64,000 nucleotides of DNA from the NCBI GenBank assembly GCA_049366715.1, contig JBMNCQ010000007.1:1-64000 (forward strand). The letters are read 5' to 3'. Position 1 is the first letter of the stretch; every line of letters starts with the position of its first letter. The translations under genes were made by a program, and so were the position numbers. The notes beneath the pieces were generated by a model, which was not told the DNA's origin, searched no databases, and saw nothing but the letters and a program-made list of their open reading frames with translations. Shown one piece after another: positions 8,342 to 16,711 of this stretch. Source of the DNA: JBMNCQ01 sp049366715. GTDB taxonomy: Bacteria > Bacillota > Peptococcia > Peptococcales > BICA1-8.

Positions 8342-8375
8342 TTGCAGAAGAAAATGATTTGGTGTAAAATTACAC
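8342..8375 (+). promoter_or_regulatory. Promoter with overlapping inverted repeat upstream of the rSAM/GNAT cluster
   Basis: A -35-like TTGCAG (8342-8347) and a -10-like TAAAAT (8365-8370) are spaced by 17 bases. An inverted repeat, GTGTAA-AA-TTACAC (8362-8375), overlaps the -10 box, which is the geometry of a repressor site. It lies 25 bases upstream of the first gene of the seven-gene cluster. No regulator gene is linked. Confidence 0.5.
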
Positions 8376-8400
8376 TAAATTGGAATAAAGGGAGCTTAGC

Positions 8401-9483
8401 ATGAATTTTAGGTATATTCATTCACCTCAGGACAAAAAGAAATATTTAGACTTTCAGCAGGCTATTTATCAGGATAATCCTTATTACCGGGATTCGCTGT
8501 CGGAAATAACAAAGCTGTTTTTAGATCATAAAATATCTTATTTAAAACATGCAAAATTTTTCCCCTTTGTGATCGAAAAACAGGGCGCAATTGTTTTACG
8601 GGCCGCCTTTATTATAGATTACAAACAAAACAATACTTTGCTGGTCGCTTTTTTTGAAGCAGGACCCGGACGGCAGGATGCGGTAGATTTAATGCTGCAA
8701 AAAGGCAAAGAACTGGCTTACGCCCATCGGCTTACTAAAATGATCATCGGCTTAAACGGTCATTTGAATTACGGTGTAGGCTTCCTGGCGTCTCATTTTG
8801 ATAGGGTTCCGGCCTTCGGATTTCCTTATAATCCTCCCTATTATGCCGGATATTTTCAAGGGCTGCGGGAAGTGAATTTCAGCACCTTTTGGGTGGAAAT
8901 GGAAAAGTTTAATCTTACCAGGGATGAGAAGCTGCTGAAAAGGATCAAGAAAAACGGCTTTACTTTTCGTAAAGCCGATTTACGTCACTTAACGAAAGAG
9001 CTGGAGATTTATACATATCTGAATAACCTCTGCTTTCATGACCATCTCTGGTGGGCGGAGCGAACGGTTCAGGAGGACTATGAGCTATTCTATCCCTTCC
9101 GCTGGTTTATTAAAGGGGAGAACCTGATTATAGCCGAAAAAGACGGCCGGCCTGCGGGACTTATGCTGTGGTATCCGGATTTTAATCAGCTTGTCCCCCG
9201 GGGCCGGGGAATGGGTCTGACTACCTTGCTTAAATATCAACTGGGGATCAGGCCGGATACCTTTAAAATCGCCGAACTGGCCGTTCACCCCCGCTATCGG
9301 GGGACAGGACTTGTTCTGGGCTTCTTTGCTTATTTATATGGTTTGGTAAAGGACAAATATAAGTATTGTGAAGCAGGCTGGGTGGAAGCCGGTAATCTGC
9401 AGTCCCGGGGTTTGGGAAGTCATTTTCAGGAGCTGGGCTGCCGGGAGTACAAAAGATATCAAGCTTATGAGGTAAGCCTATGA
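8401..9483 (+). CDS. GNAT-fold N-acyltransferase (YghO-like)
   Basis: This 360-residue protein resembles the YghO/long GNAT group: a degenerate N-terminal half with FPYNPPYYAGYFQGLREVNF (about residues 140-159) and a C-terminal GNAT core with KIAELAVHPRYRGTGLVLGF (about 289-308), where the R-x-x-G-x-G/T acyl-CoA loop is readable as RYRGTG. GNAT enzymes transfer acyl groups from acyl-CoA or acyl carriers to amines; YghO-like proteins occur near sphingolipid genes in other bacteria. It is the first gene of the cluster, starting at ATG 8401 after AAAGGGAGC. Its stop overlaps the next start by four bases (ATGA). The substrate is unknown; a lipid or amine acceptor is a reasonable guess. Confidence 0.7.
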   Translation: MNFRYIHSPQDKKKYLDFQQAIYQDNPYYRDSLSEITKLFLDHKISYLKHAKFFPFVIEKQGAIVLRAAFIIDYKQNNTLLVAFFEAGPGRQDAVDLMLQKGKELAYAHRLTKMIIGLNGHLNYGVGFLASHFDRVPAFGFPYNPPYYAGYFQGLREVNFSTFWVEMEKFNLTRDEKLLKRIKKNGFTFRKADLRHLTKELEIYTYLNNLCFHDHLWWAERTVQEDYELFYPFRWFIKGENLIIAEKDGRPAGLMLWYPDFNQLVPRGRGMGLTTLLKYQLGIRPDTFKIAELAVHPRYRGTGLVLGFFAYLYGLVKDKYKYCEAGWVEAGNLQSRGLGSHFQELGCREYKRYQAYEVSL

Positions 9484-10541
9484 AATGGCAGGTACTTACA
9501 GAAGCTGTACATATCCCGCCGGAATGGGATGTTCTGGCGGGAAGCAATATTTTACTAAGCAGAGCATTTTTAGTTCATCTGGAAAGGGAGAATCCCTGCC
9601 GGCAGTCTTATAATCTTTGCTATGCAGGTGAAAGTTTAAAAGGGATCTATGTGGACTACCGGTTAAAACTGGATGTTTTTACCTATTCGTTTCCGGGTTT
9701 TAAAATACCTGTGAGGATCTTAGGAATCCCCTGCTCTGTTGCCAAACAGGGTTATTGTGTTGCAGCAGGCTGGGAGCAGGAGCTGATTGCTCATTTTCAC
9801 AGGAAAAGAGGTGCTAAACTGATCTTAAATAGTGAGCAGCGGCTTCCTTTACGGCCGGGGCAGACTCTGCCCAGTTGTAAACTGGCAGTAGAATGGGCAA
9901 GTTTCCGGCAATATCTGCAAGGGCTGAGAAGTCATTACAGGTATCGAATAAACAAGGCCCTGCAGAGAAGAGGGGATTTGCAGTTTAAGCTTAAAAACCC
10001 CGGGAGTCTGGACGATTCTTTATATCAATATTATGAAGAAGTATATGCCAATTCTTCTTATAAATTAGAGAAACTGAGCTGGAATTTTTTCAAAGGGCTG
10101 CCCTTGCCTTCGGTCATCATTGAAGCTGCCGTTACAGGTCAAAAGCTGGGTTTCGTACAACTGGTGAGAAATGATCCTGAACTGATTTTTTTATTTGGTG
10201 GTTTTAATCACAGTCTTAATCAGCACTATGATATTTACCTGAATTTGCTGCTGGAGATCATCCGTTATGGAATAGATAATAAATTTAAAGTTATTGAACT
10301 GGGACAGACTGCCGAAGAGACAAAGCTCAAATTAGGGGGGCAGCTGTGCGGTAAATATATGTTTATCCATCATTCCAATCCGGTGATCAATAGTCTGGCC
10401 CAGCCCTTGCTAAAATTGCTCAGTTATCAGGTACCGGCTTATGATTATCATGTTTTTCGTAAAGGAGATAAGGATGAAGGTACTTCTTGTAAGAATAAAA
10501 CCGGAGAATATTTTCGCCCGCCTGAAAACGGTTTGTTTTGA
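9480..10541 (+). CDS. FemAB/BioF2-like GNAT acyltransferase
   Basis: This 353-residue protein has the double-GNAT layout of the BioF2-like/FemAB group. It has an N-terminal alpha/beta half, then LRSHYRYRINKALQRRG (about 148-164), a basic helix typical of the group. A C-terminal core follows (FVQLVRNDPELIFLFGGFNH, then DIYLNLLLEIIRYGIDNKFKVIELGQTAEETKLKLG), where the run IELGQTAEETKLKLG is a conserved FemAB-like block. Such proteins join amino acids or acyl groups to peptidoglycan precursors, lipids or polysaccharides. It is coupled to the upstream GNAT gene by a 4-base overlap, and its last 68 bases overlap the first radical SAM gene. The actual donor and acceptor are unknown. Confidence 0.65.
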   Translation: MKWQVLTEAVHIPPEWDVLAGSNILLSRAFLVHLERENPCRQSYNLCYAGESLKGIYVDYRLKLDVFTYSFPGFKIPVRILGIPCSVAKQGYCVAAGWEQELIAHFHRKRGAKLILNSEQRLPLRPGQTLPSCKLAVEWASFRQYLQGLRSHYRYRINKALQRRGDLQFKLKNPGSLDDSLYQYYEEVYANSSYKLEKLSWNFFKGLPLPSVIIEAAVTGQKLGFVQLVRNDPELIFLFGGFNHSLNQHYDIYLNLLLEIIRYGIDNKFKVIELGQTAEETKLKLGGQLCGKYMFIHHSNPVINSLAQPLLKLLSYQVPAYDYHVFRKGDKDEGTSCKNKTGEYFRPPENGLF

Positions 10542-11808
10542 ACCTTTAGAATTAGAATACCTGGCTGCTGCAGTTAACGGGCTGGGGTTTACGTATGCGA
10601 TTTATGACGGAATGATTGCCAAAAGAACTTTTGGGGAAACTTTAGAATCTTACCGGCCTGCCGTGGTTTGTCTGACGGGCTATACCATTCATGTGGAAGG
10701 GATTAAAGCTTATGCTCAAGAAGTAAAAAGACATGTTCCCCGGGCCGTTGTCGTCGTAGGCGGCATTCACGCCGAACTAAACTGGGAAGATTTTTATGAC
10801 GGCAATATCGACGTAATTGTTTATGCCGATCCTGTGCAGACTTTCCGGAATATCTTGCGGAGCATAAACGGCGCAGGGGATCTTACGAAAGTTCTAAATA
10901 TCTGCTACCGGCGCAACGGGCATTGGCACAGGAATAGTGCCGGGAGTTTTGATCCGGAGCTGCTGCCTTTGCCCGATCGCCGGCATTTAAAAGAAAACGG
11001 CAGGTATTTCCGCTATTTTGGGAAAGAGAGATGTGCCTTGGTTAAAACTGCCTGGGGGTGTGCTTACAACTGCAATTTTTGTTACTGCGCCCAGCTAAAC
11101 GGGGGCAGATATTCGGTCCGGAGCTTAGAAAAAGTAATTCAGGAGATAAAAACTCTGCCGGAAAAGAAAATTTTTATTATTGATGATGATTTTCTCACCG
11201 ATGGAGAGAGAGTTCGCCGGTTTTGCGCCTTGATAGAGGAAGCGGGGATCGTAAAAAATTTCAGTATTTACGGCCGGGCGGACCTGATCTGCAAATATCG
11301 GGAGCTTCTGCCCGGGCTGAAAAAAGCCGGCATCAGGGAAATAATCGTAGGCCTGGAGGCTTTAGATGATCAAGTGCTGGCAGGATTTAATAAACAGTCT
11401 ACCACCGAAGTTAACTTACAGGCAGTAGATTATTTAAAGGAAGCGGGCATATCCTGTACGGGTTTGTTTATTATTGATGAAAATTATGGAAAGCAGGAAT
11501 TTAAAAATCTCGTCCGGCAAATTTTCCGCATGAATCTGGATCTCTGCATGTTTTCCATCTTTACCCCCCTCAAAGGCGTACCCGGATATTCTGCATATCA
11601 AGCTAAGCGGATTATACCTGAAGATCATTACGAAAAAGCAGATTTCCTTCACCTCACCATCAAGCCCGGGAAACTGAGCATCGTAAGATTTTACCGGGAA
11701 TTTTATCTTTTATATCTCAAAACTTATTTATGGCCGCCCAGACTGATCAAAAATTTTAAGCCTTTAATGAAATCTCTGGGCAATTTAATTTGGAATATGT
11801 TGTTTTAA
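10474..11808 (+). CDS. B12-binding radical SAM protein 1
   Basis: This is a 444-residue enzyme with an N-terminal Rossmann-like cobalamin-binding-type domain (residues 1-130, with VCLTGYT and VVVVGGIHAE blocks), then a radical SAM barrel with the 4Fe-4S motif C196-x3-C200-x2-C203 in GCAYNCNFC. Family members make a 5'-deoxyadenosyl radical and often methylate or rearrange unactivated carbons. The histidine motif that ligates cobalt in B12 mutases is not visible, as is common in this family. The ATG at 10474 follows AAAGGAGA; the longer start at 10441 lacks a ribosome binding site. The C terminus (from about 405) is basic and hydrophobic, suggesting a membrane-proximal substrate. Confidence 0.8.
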   Translation: MKVLLVRIKPENIFARLKTVCFEPLELEYLAAAVNGLGFTYAIYDGMIAKRTFGETLESYRPAVVCLTGYTIHVEGIKAYAQEVKRHVPRAVVVVGGIHAELNWEDFYDGNIDVIVYADPVQTFRNILRSINGAGDLTKVLNICYRRNGHWHRNSAGSFDPELLPLPDRRHLKENGRYFRYFGKERCALVKTAWGCAYNCNFCYCAQLNGGRYSVRSLEKVIQEIKTLPEKKIFIIDDDFLTDGERVRRFCALIEEAGIVKNFSIYGRADLICKYRELLPGLKKAGIREIIVGLEALDDQVLAGFNKQSTTEVNLQAVDYLKEAGISCTGLFIIDENYGKQEFKNLVRQIFRMNLDLCMFSIFTPLKGVPGYSAYQAKRIIPEDHYEKADFLHLTIKPGKLSIVRFYREFYLLYLKTYLWPPRLIKNFKPLMKSLGNLIWNMLF

Positions 11809-11820
11809 GGGGGATGGCAG

Positions 11821-12489
11821 ATGCCTTCTGAAAAAATATGGGATTTCTGGGCCGGGAAATATGACAGCTTATGGGTGCAGAAATATTCCCTGGAGCCGAC
11901 CAGGCAGTTGATTTTAAATGAGATAAAGTGCAGGATAAAAAAAGAGGGCGGGCAGAAGATACGGCTCTTGGATATTGGCTGCGGCACAGGACAGCTTATT
12001 CAGGATATCCAAAAAGAATTCCCGGGCAGGCAGATTACCTGCCGGGGATTGGACAAAGCACCGGAGATGATCAGGCAGGCTTGCGGCAAGGCTATCCCGA
12101 ACAGTGTTTTCAGCGTAGGTGATGCGCAAAATCTTAAACCCCTCGGGGAACAATATGATCTCATTACCTGTTGTCATTCCTTCCCTTATTATCCGGATAA
12201 GAAAGAGACCCTGCAGGAATTCCGGATGGTCTTAAAGCCCCGCGGGGTATTGTATCTGGTCCAGGCTGCCGCTAATACATGGTATGATAGGTTAATTCTC
12301 TCCCTGGTCAAGCTTACCACATCACCGGGGGATTACCCTGCTGACGAACAGGTCATAAAACTAGCCGCAGAGGCCGGGATGGTTGTTTGCCGGCAAAAAA
12401 GGCTGGCTGGCTTTTCTTTCGTTCCCAGCATAACTTTGAGTATCATGAAAAAGGAGAGAGCAGATGAAGGTACAATTAATACGGCCTAA
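11821..12489 (+). CDS. Class I SAM-dependent methyltransferase
   Basis: This 222-residue protein carries a Rossmann methyltransferase core: motif I LLDIGCGTGQL (about residues 49-59), an acidic loop after beta-2 (GLDKAPEMI), and motif post-I VGDAQNLKPLGEQYDLITCC. The next block, VLKPRGVLYLVQAA, is typical of UbiE/ubiquinone-type methyltransferases. It is inserted between two radical SAM genes, 12 bases after the first and overlapping the second by 26 bases, so it clearly belongs to the same operon. The gene has AAGGGGGATGG upstream of the ATG. The methyl acceptor is unknown. Confidence 0.8.
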   Translation: MPSEKIWDFWAGKYDSLWVQKYSLEPTRQLILNEIKCRIKKEGGQKIRLLDIGCGTGQLIQDIQKEFPGRQITCRGLDKAPEMIRQACGKAIPNSVFSVGDAQNLKPLGEQYDLITCCHSFPYYPDKKETLQEFRMVLKPRGVLYLVQAAANTWYDRLILSLVKLTTSPGDYPADEQVIKLAAEAGMVVCRQKRLAGFSFVPSITLSIMKKERADEGTINTA

Positions 12490-13813
12490 GCCCCATGCTG
12501 ATACCATAGGCCTGCAGAGCATCATGATTTGCGAGCCCCTTGAACTGGAATATCTGGCAGCGGCCATTAAAAGTAAGCATCAAGTAGAGATCATCGATAT
12601 GATTTTGGAGAAAAAACCGCTGGAGCATTTTATTGCGGGCTACCGGCCTGAGGTGGTCGGTATTACCGGTTATATCAGCCATATTAACGTAATCAGGGAA
12701 TACGCCGCAACGATAAAAAAATGTAATCCTGAAATAAAGGTAATCGTCGGCGGGGTTCACGCTGAAGTGGTACCGGAGGATTTTTACCACCGGGATATCG
12801 ATTTTATCGTAACGGGCGGCGGCTTGGCAGCATTTCCTGAATTATTGGACGGGATTGCCGCCGGCCGGATTGCCGGTCATGACGGGCCGGTCTGTGTCGG
12901 CAGCAAGACGGCGGAGGTACCCCGCCTGTATCCGGACAGAAAAATAACAGCAAAGTACCGGAATAAATATTATTATGTATTTCATAACCCTTGTGCCCTT
13001 CTTAAAACATCATACGGCTGTCCGTATTCCTGTGAATTTTGCTTTTGCCGCCAGATTACGGCGGATCAATATTATGAACGGGAAATAGCAGATGTGATCG
13101 AGGAAATCAAAACGATTCAGGAGCGGGAAATCTATATAGTAGATGATAATTTCCTCTTTTCACCGGAAAGGGTGAGGTATTTTTGCCGTCTGCTCCAAGA
13201 AAACCGGCTGCAAAAGCAATTTCTTGTTTACGGGCGGGCGGATTTTATCGCGCAAAATGAGGATGTTATCAAAATCTTTAAGGAAGTAGGCCTGAGAGCG
13301 GTAATCGTAGGCCTTGAGACGGCAAAGGAAGCAGAATTGGTAAAATACAATAAAAAAAGCAGTATTGCCGTTAATGAACAGGCTGTAGAAGTATTGAGAA
13401 GACACCGGGTTGATTGTTACGCGACCCTTATTCTCGGAGTAGACTGGGATGAAAAAGACTTTAATCATTTATACCACTGGTTAAAGAAAAATAAATTAAG
13501 CTATATAAATCTGCAGCCTTTTACCCCTTTACCGGGGACTCCTCTTTTCGAAGAATATCAGGACAGGCTGATCGTTCCCCGGTCCCTCTATGAACAATGG
13601 GATCTGGCGAACCTGGTAGTACAGCCGTCCCGGATCTCCGGCGCCGGGTATTATTATCATATTCTGAAGTTATATTGCCGCTTAACTTTAAATCCCCGCA
13701 GTTTAGGGAAAAACCTTAAATATGGATTGCTGCCTAATTTGAAGCTGGCGCTGGGTGTAAGCAGAATTGCCCGGCAGTATGTTGTTAAGATGCTTAAAGC
13801 AGGGAAAAGGTGA
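12464..13813 (+). CDS. B12-binding radical SAM protein 2
   Basis: This is a 449-residue paralogue of proteins 1 and 3. The cobalamin-type domain (residues 1-125) carries VVGITGYISHINVI and VIVGGVHAE blocks very like those of protein 1. The radical SAM motif is C186-x3-C190-x2-C193 in GCPYSCEFC, followed by IYIVDDNFLFSPERV, the second strand block of the barrel. PFTPLPGTPLFEEY near 350 is the usual C-terminal block of this family. A basic tail (about 415-449) follows. ATG 12464 lies behind AAGGAGAG inside the end of the methyltransferase gene. Duplication of one ancestor to give genes 1-3 is apparent; each presumably acts on a different position or step. Confidence 0.8.
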   Translation: MKVQLIRPKPHADTIGLQSIMICEPLELEYLAAAIKSKHQVEIIDMILEKKPLEHFIAGYRPEVVGITGYISHINVIREYAATIKKCNPEIKVIVGGVHAEVVPEDFYHRDIDFIVTGGGLAAFPELLDGIAAGRIAGHDGPVCVGSKTAEVPRLYPDRKITAKYRNKYYYVFHNPCALLKTSYGCPYSCEFCFCRQITADQYYEREIADVIEEIKTIQEREIYIVDDNFLFSPERVRYFCRLLQENRLQKQFLVYGRADFIAQNEDVIKIFKEVGLRAVIVGLETAKEAELVKYNKKSSIAVNEQAVEVLRRHRVDCYATLILGVDWDEKDFNHLYHWLKKNKLSYINLQPFTPLPGTPLFEEYQDRLIVPRSLYEQWDLANLVVQPSRISGAGYYYHILKLYCRLTLNPRSLGKNLKYGLLPNLKLALGVSRIARQYVVKMLKAGKR

Positions 13814-13861
13814 AAGAATAATTCGGGTATTCAGTGAAAATATGGACAGAGGGAGAAAAAA

Positions 13862-15223
13862 ATGCGTATTCTGCTGATCCGGCCCCGGAGACGGAAACAG
13901 GCCATAACCCTGGGAGAATTTATGTTTTCCGAGCCCTTAGGGCTAGAATGTATTTATATGATTCTGAAAGAAAGCCATGAAGTAAAAATAGTCGACTTAA
14001 TGGCCTGTAACGAGGATATCGTTAAGCTTTGCCGGGAATATAAGCCTCAGGTGGTCGGAATTACTTCGCTATGTATCGATGTTCCTGCCGTTAAGGATAC
14101 GGCAGGATTGGTGAAGAGTTTCGACGACCGTATCGTTACTATGGTAGGGGGAACCCAGACCTTTCTGGCAGCCCGGGACTTTTGCTGTGCGGAAATCGAC
14201 CATATTTTGCAATATACCACCCTTGAGAATCTTCACCAATTGCTGGCTGTTATCGAAAAAAAGGAGCCGGGATTTATCGACGGTGTTCTCAGCAGGGTTA
14301 ACGGTTTTCAAGGTACGGGCCGGCCCGGCAGAAACGCTTACCTGATCCCCGACCGGAAATCCACGGCTGAATACCGGGAAAAGTACAGCTATTTTGGCTA
14401 CCGGCCCTGCGCTTTGCTGCAGACCTCCCGGGGCTGCGGCGCCCACTGCAGCTTCTGTCTGCGCTGGCGTTTAGAAGGCGGCGCAGAGGTGGATGAACCG
14501 CTGGATTCTGTTCTGGAACAGATTAAGGACATCGCCGAGCCCAATATTATGATCATTGACAATGATTTTCTTCATAACGGGGAGCGGCTAAAGGAATTCT
14601 GCCGCTTGCTGGAAGCAAATAATCTTCGCAAGAATTTTATTTGCTACGGAAGTGCCGGGAGTATTATCAAGAACGCTGCTCTTCTGAAATTGTTCCGGAA
14701 AAACGGGCTGCAAGCGGTTTTAGTCGGGTATGAATCATTTCATGAACAGGAATTGCAGCAATACGGCAAGAAAGCGGGAATCGAGGATAATTATGCTGCC
14801 GGCCGGATTCTGCGGGAGCTGGGGATAGACTGCTGGGCCTCATTTATTTTACATCCTGATTGGAACCGGGGCGATTTTAAAAAATTAAGAAAGTTTATTG
14901 GGAGACTGGCTCCGGAGATCTCTTCCCTGGTTCCTTTGACTCCTTTCCCCGGGACACCCTTATATCGTAAATATTCCGGACGCCTGCTTTTTGACAAAGA
15001 GGATTATGACCGGTGGAGCTTTTCCGTGGTAAGCATTTATCCTGCGCAAATGAGCTTGCGCAGGTATTATTGGGAAGTTCTGAAAAGTAATCTTTATGTA
15101 AATCTGTGTTTGAATAATATAGCTTACATGATAAAAAAATTCGGTTTTAAAACCCTTGTGCGCATTGCCCTGGGCTCAGGTAAATTTGCCGTAAAATATT
15201 TTCAGCTCATGATGAAAGGATAG
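13862..15223 (+). CDS. B12-binding radical SAM protein 3
   Basis: This is a 453-residue paralogue. The N-terminal domain has VVGITSLCIDVPAVKD and MVGGTQTFLAA blocks; the glycine-rich loop has drifted (GGTQT where proteins 1 and 2 have GGIHAE or GGVHAE), so its cobalamin pocket may differ. The radical SAM motif is C192-x3-C196-x2-C199 in GCGAHCSFC. The block IMIIDNDFLHNGERL matches the corresponding one in proteins 1 and 2. Near 360 it has PLTPFPGTPLYRKY, then a basic hydrophobic tail. It follows gene 2 by 48 bases with its own GAGGGAG ribosome binding site and precedes gene 4 by five bases. The reaction is unknown. Confidence 0.8.
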   Translation: MRILLIRPRRRKQAITLGEFMFSEPLGLECIYMILKESHEVKIVDLMACNEDIVKLCREYKPQVVGITSLCIDVPAVKDTAGLVKSFDDRIVTMVGGTQTFLAARDFCCAEIDHILQYTTLENLHQLLAVIEKKEPGFIDGVLSRVNGFQGTGRPGRNAYLIPDRKSTAEYREKYSYFGYRPCALLQTSRGCGAHCSFCLRWRLEGGAEVDEPLDSVLEQIKDIAEPNIMIIDNDFLHNGERLKEFCRLLEANNLRKNFICYGSAGSIIKNAALLKLFRKNGLQAVLVGYESFHEQELQQYGKKAGIEDNYAAGRILRELGIDCWASFILHPDWNRGDFKKLRKFIGRLAPEISSLVPLTPFPGTPLYRKYSGRLLFDKEDYDRWSFSVVSIYPAQMSLRRYYWEVLKSNLYVNLCLNNIAYMIKKFGFKTLVRIALGSGKFAVKYFQLMMKG

Positions 15224-15228
15224 CGGAT

Positions 15229-16551
15229 ATGGGAAAAAAATTACTTTTAATCCAGCCAACACCTTATGACAGCAATAAAAATCTGTTGAAAAGAAAGAGA
15301 TTGTATTTTGTGGGTTTGGCGCTGCCGTTGCTGGCGGCTCTTACTCCCGAAGAATGGGAAGTAGAAATAGTCCTGGAAACTATCGAAGAGATACCATTTG
15401 ATACCGACGCCCAGCTGGTCGGCATCAGCAGTATGGGTCATGCCGTAGTCAGAACGATAGATATTGCCAAAGAGTTCAAACGAAGGGGGAAGACGGTTGT
15501 TTTAGGCGGGTATATGGTGAGCTTAATGCCTGAGGAAGCTAAAAAATATTGTGACAGTGTAATCATTGGCGATGGGGAAGGTGTCTGGGAGGAGGTTCTA
15601 AAGGACTGGGAAGCCGGTCGTCTCCAGGACTATTATCAAAAGGAATTAGTATCTTTGCGGGATTTGCCTGTGCCCAGATATGATTTAATCATTAAGAAAA
15701 GAATCGGTGATTTCTTACCGGTTCAGGCCGGCCGGGGGTGTCCCAATAGCTGCTCTTTTTGTTCCGTGTACTGTTTATACCGGGGGAAATACCTGCGCCG
15801 GGAAATTTCTGAGGTTGTCAGGGATATCGAATATATTAAATCTCTGGGTTATCAGAAGATTCTTTTGCTTGATGATAATATTGCCGGGGATCAGGAATAT
15901 ATGATTGATCTTTGCCGGGCCTTGCAGTCCCTGAATATCCGGTGGTTAAGTCAGTGCTCCATTACCATTGCGAAACAGGAAAGACTTCTCAAGGCTGTCA
16001 AAGAGAGCGGCTGCCTTGCTTTAAGTTTTGGGATTGAAAGCATTAATCAGGGGAGCCTGAATGAATTAAATAAAGGCTGGTCTAAAGCTTCCGAATATCC
16101 GGAATTGATTAGAAAAATCCAAAAAGCAGGGATAGAGGTAAGTACGGAAATGATGGTTGGAACTGATACCGATTCTCTGGAAAGTATCAGGGCTACTGCT
16201 AAATTTATCGAAGATAATAAAATTGTTGTTCCGCGGTTTTATATCCTCACTCCCATTCCGGGAACGGATTTATATCACCAATGGCAGGAACAGGGAAAAA
16301 TCTGGAACCATAATATTTATTCTTATAATGGTACGGAAGCAGTTCATATTCCTGCCGGGATGTCTGCAGCGGATTTAACCGCTGCTTACTGGAATTTATA
16401 TAAAAATGTCTTTAGCATAGGCTCTATTATAAAAAGAACACTATTCAATAAAAATATTTGCCGCAGGCCGCTGTTATATTTGTTTTATTTTTTTGTTAAT
16501 CTTGTCTACCGCCGGGATATTAAGCAGGGTATACCGCCTAATATTATCTGA
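15229..16551 (+). CDS. B12-binding radical SAM protein 4
   Basis: This is the most divergent of the four radical SAM proteins, 440 residues. The N-terminal domain has LVGISSMGHAVVRTIDIAKE and VVLGGYMVSLMPEEA blocks; the radical SAM motif is C171-x3-C175-x2-C178 in GCPNSCSFC, and IPGTDLY is the late barrel block. It resembles the general BchE/HpnJ-like group more than proteins 1-3. The C-terminal region (about 395-440) is aromatic and hydrophobic. It starts at ATG 15229, nine bases after AAAGGA, and closes the operon. A 17-base hairpin-like sequence follows the stop (16556-16575) but has no T-run. Confidence 0.8.
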   Translation: MGKKLLLIQPTPYDSNKNLLKRKRLYFVGLALPLLAALTPEEWEVEIVLETIEEIPFDTDAQLVGISSMGHAVVRTIDIAKEFKRRGKTVVLGGYMVSLMPEEAKKYCDSVIIGDGEGVWEEVLKDWEAGRLQDYYQKELVSLRDLPVPRYDLIIKKRIGDFLPVQAGRGCPNSCSFCSVYCLYRGKYLRREISEVVRDIEYIKSLGYQKILLLDDNIAGDQEYMIDLCRALQSLNIRWLSQCSITIAKQERLLKAVKESGCLALSFGIESINQGSLNELNKGWSKASEYPELIRKIQKAGIEVSTEMMVGTDTDSLESIRATAKFIEDNKIVVPRFYILTPIPGTDLYHQWQEQGKIWNHNIYSYNGTEAVHIPAGMSAADLTAAYWNLYKNVFSIGSIIKRTLFNKNICRRPLLYLFYFFVNLVYRRDIKQGIPPNII

Positions 16552-16711
16552 CTGAGCCGGTACCGCCGGCTGCAAGGTATTATAATAAATCCTCTGTTTT
16601 TGCAGGGTTCTAGAAAAATCTGACGAATTATGTAGTTGAATGGAAATTTCCATTTTGAGGTTTAAAAATAACTTAAATGGGGGATAGCCTGGCTTTTAGT
16701 CAGATTACTAT

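Noticed and set aside
16556..16580. Terminator after the radical SAM operon
   Set aside because: A GCCGG/CCGGC hairpin is visible, but no T-run follows it, so I do not list it as a terminator.
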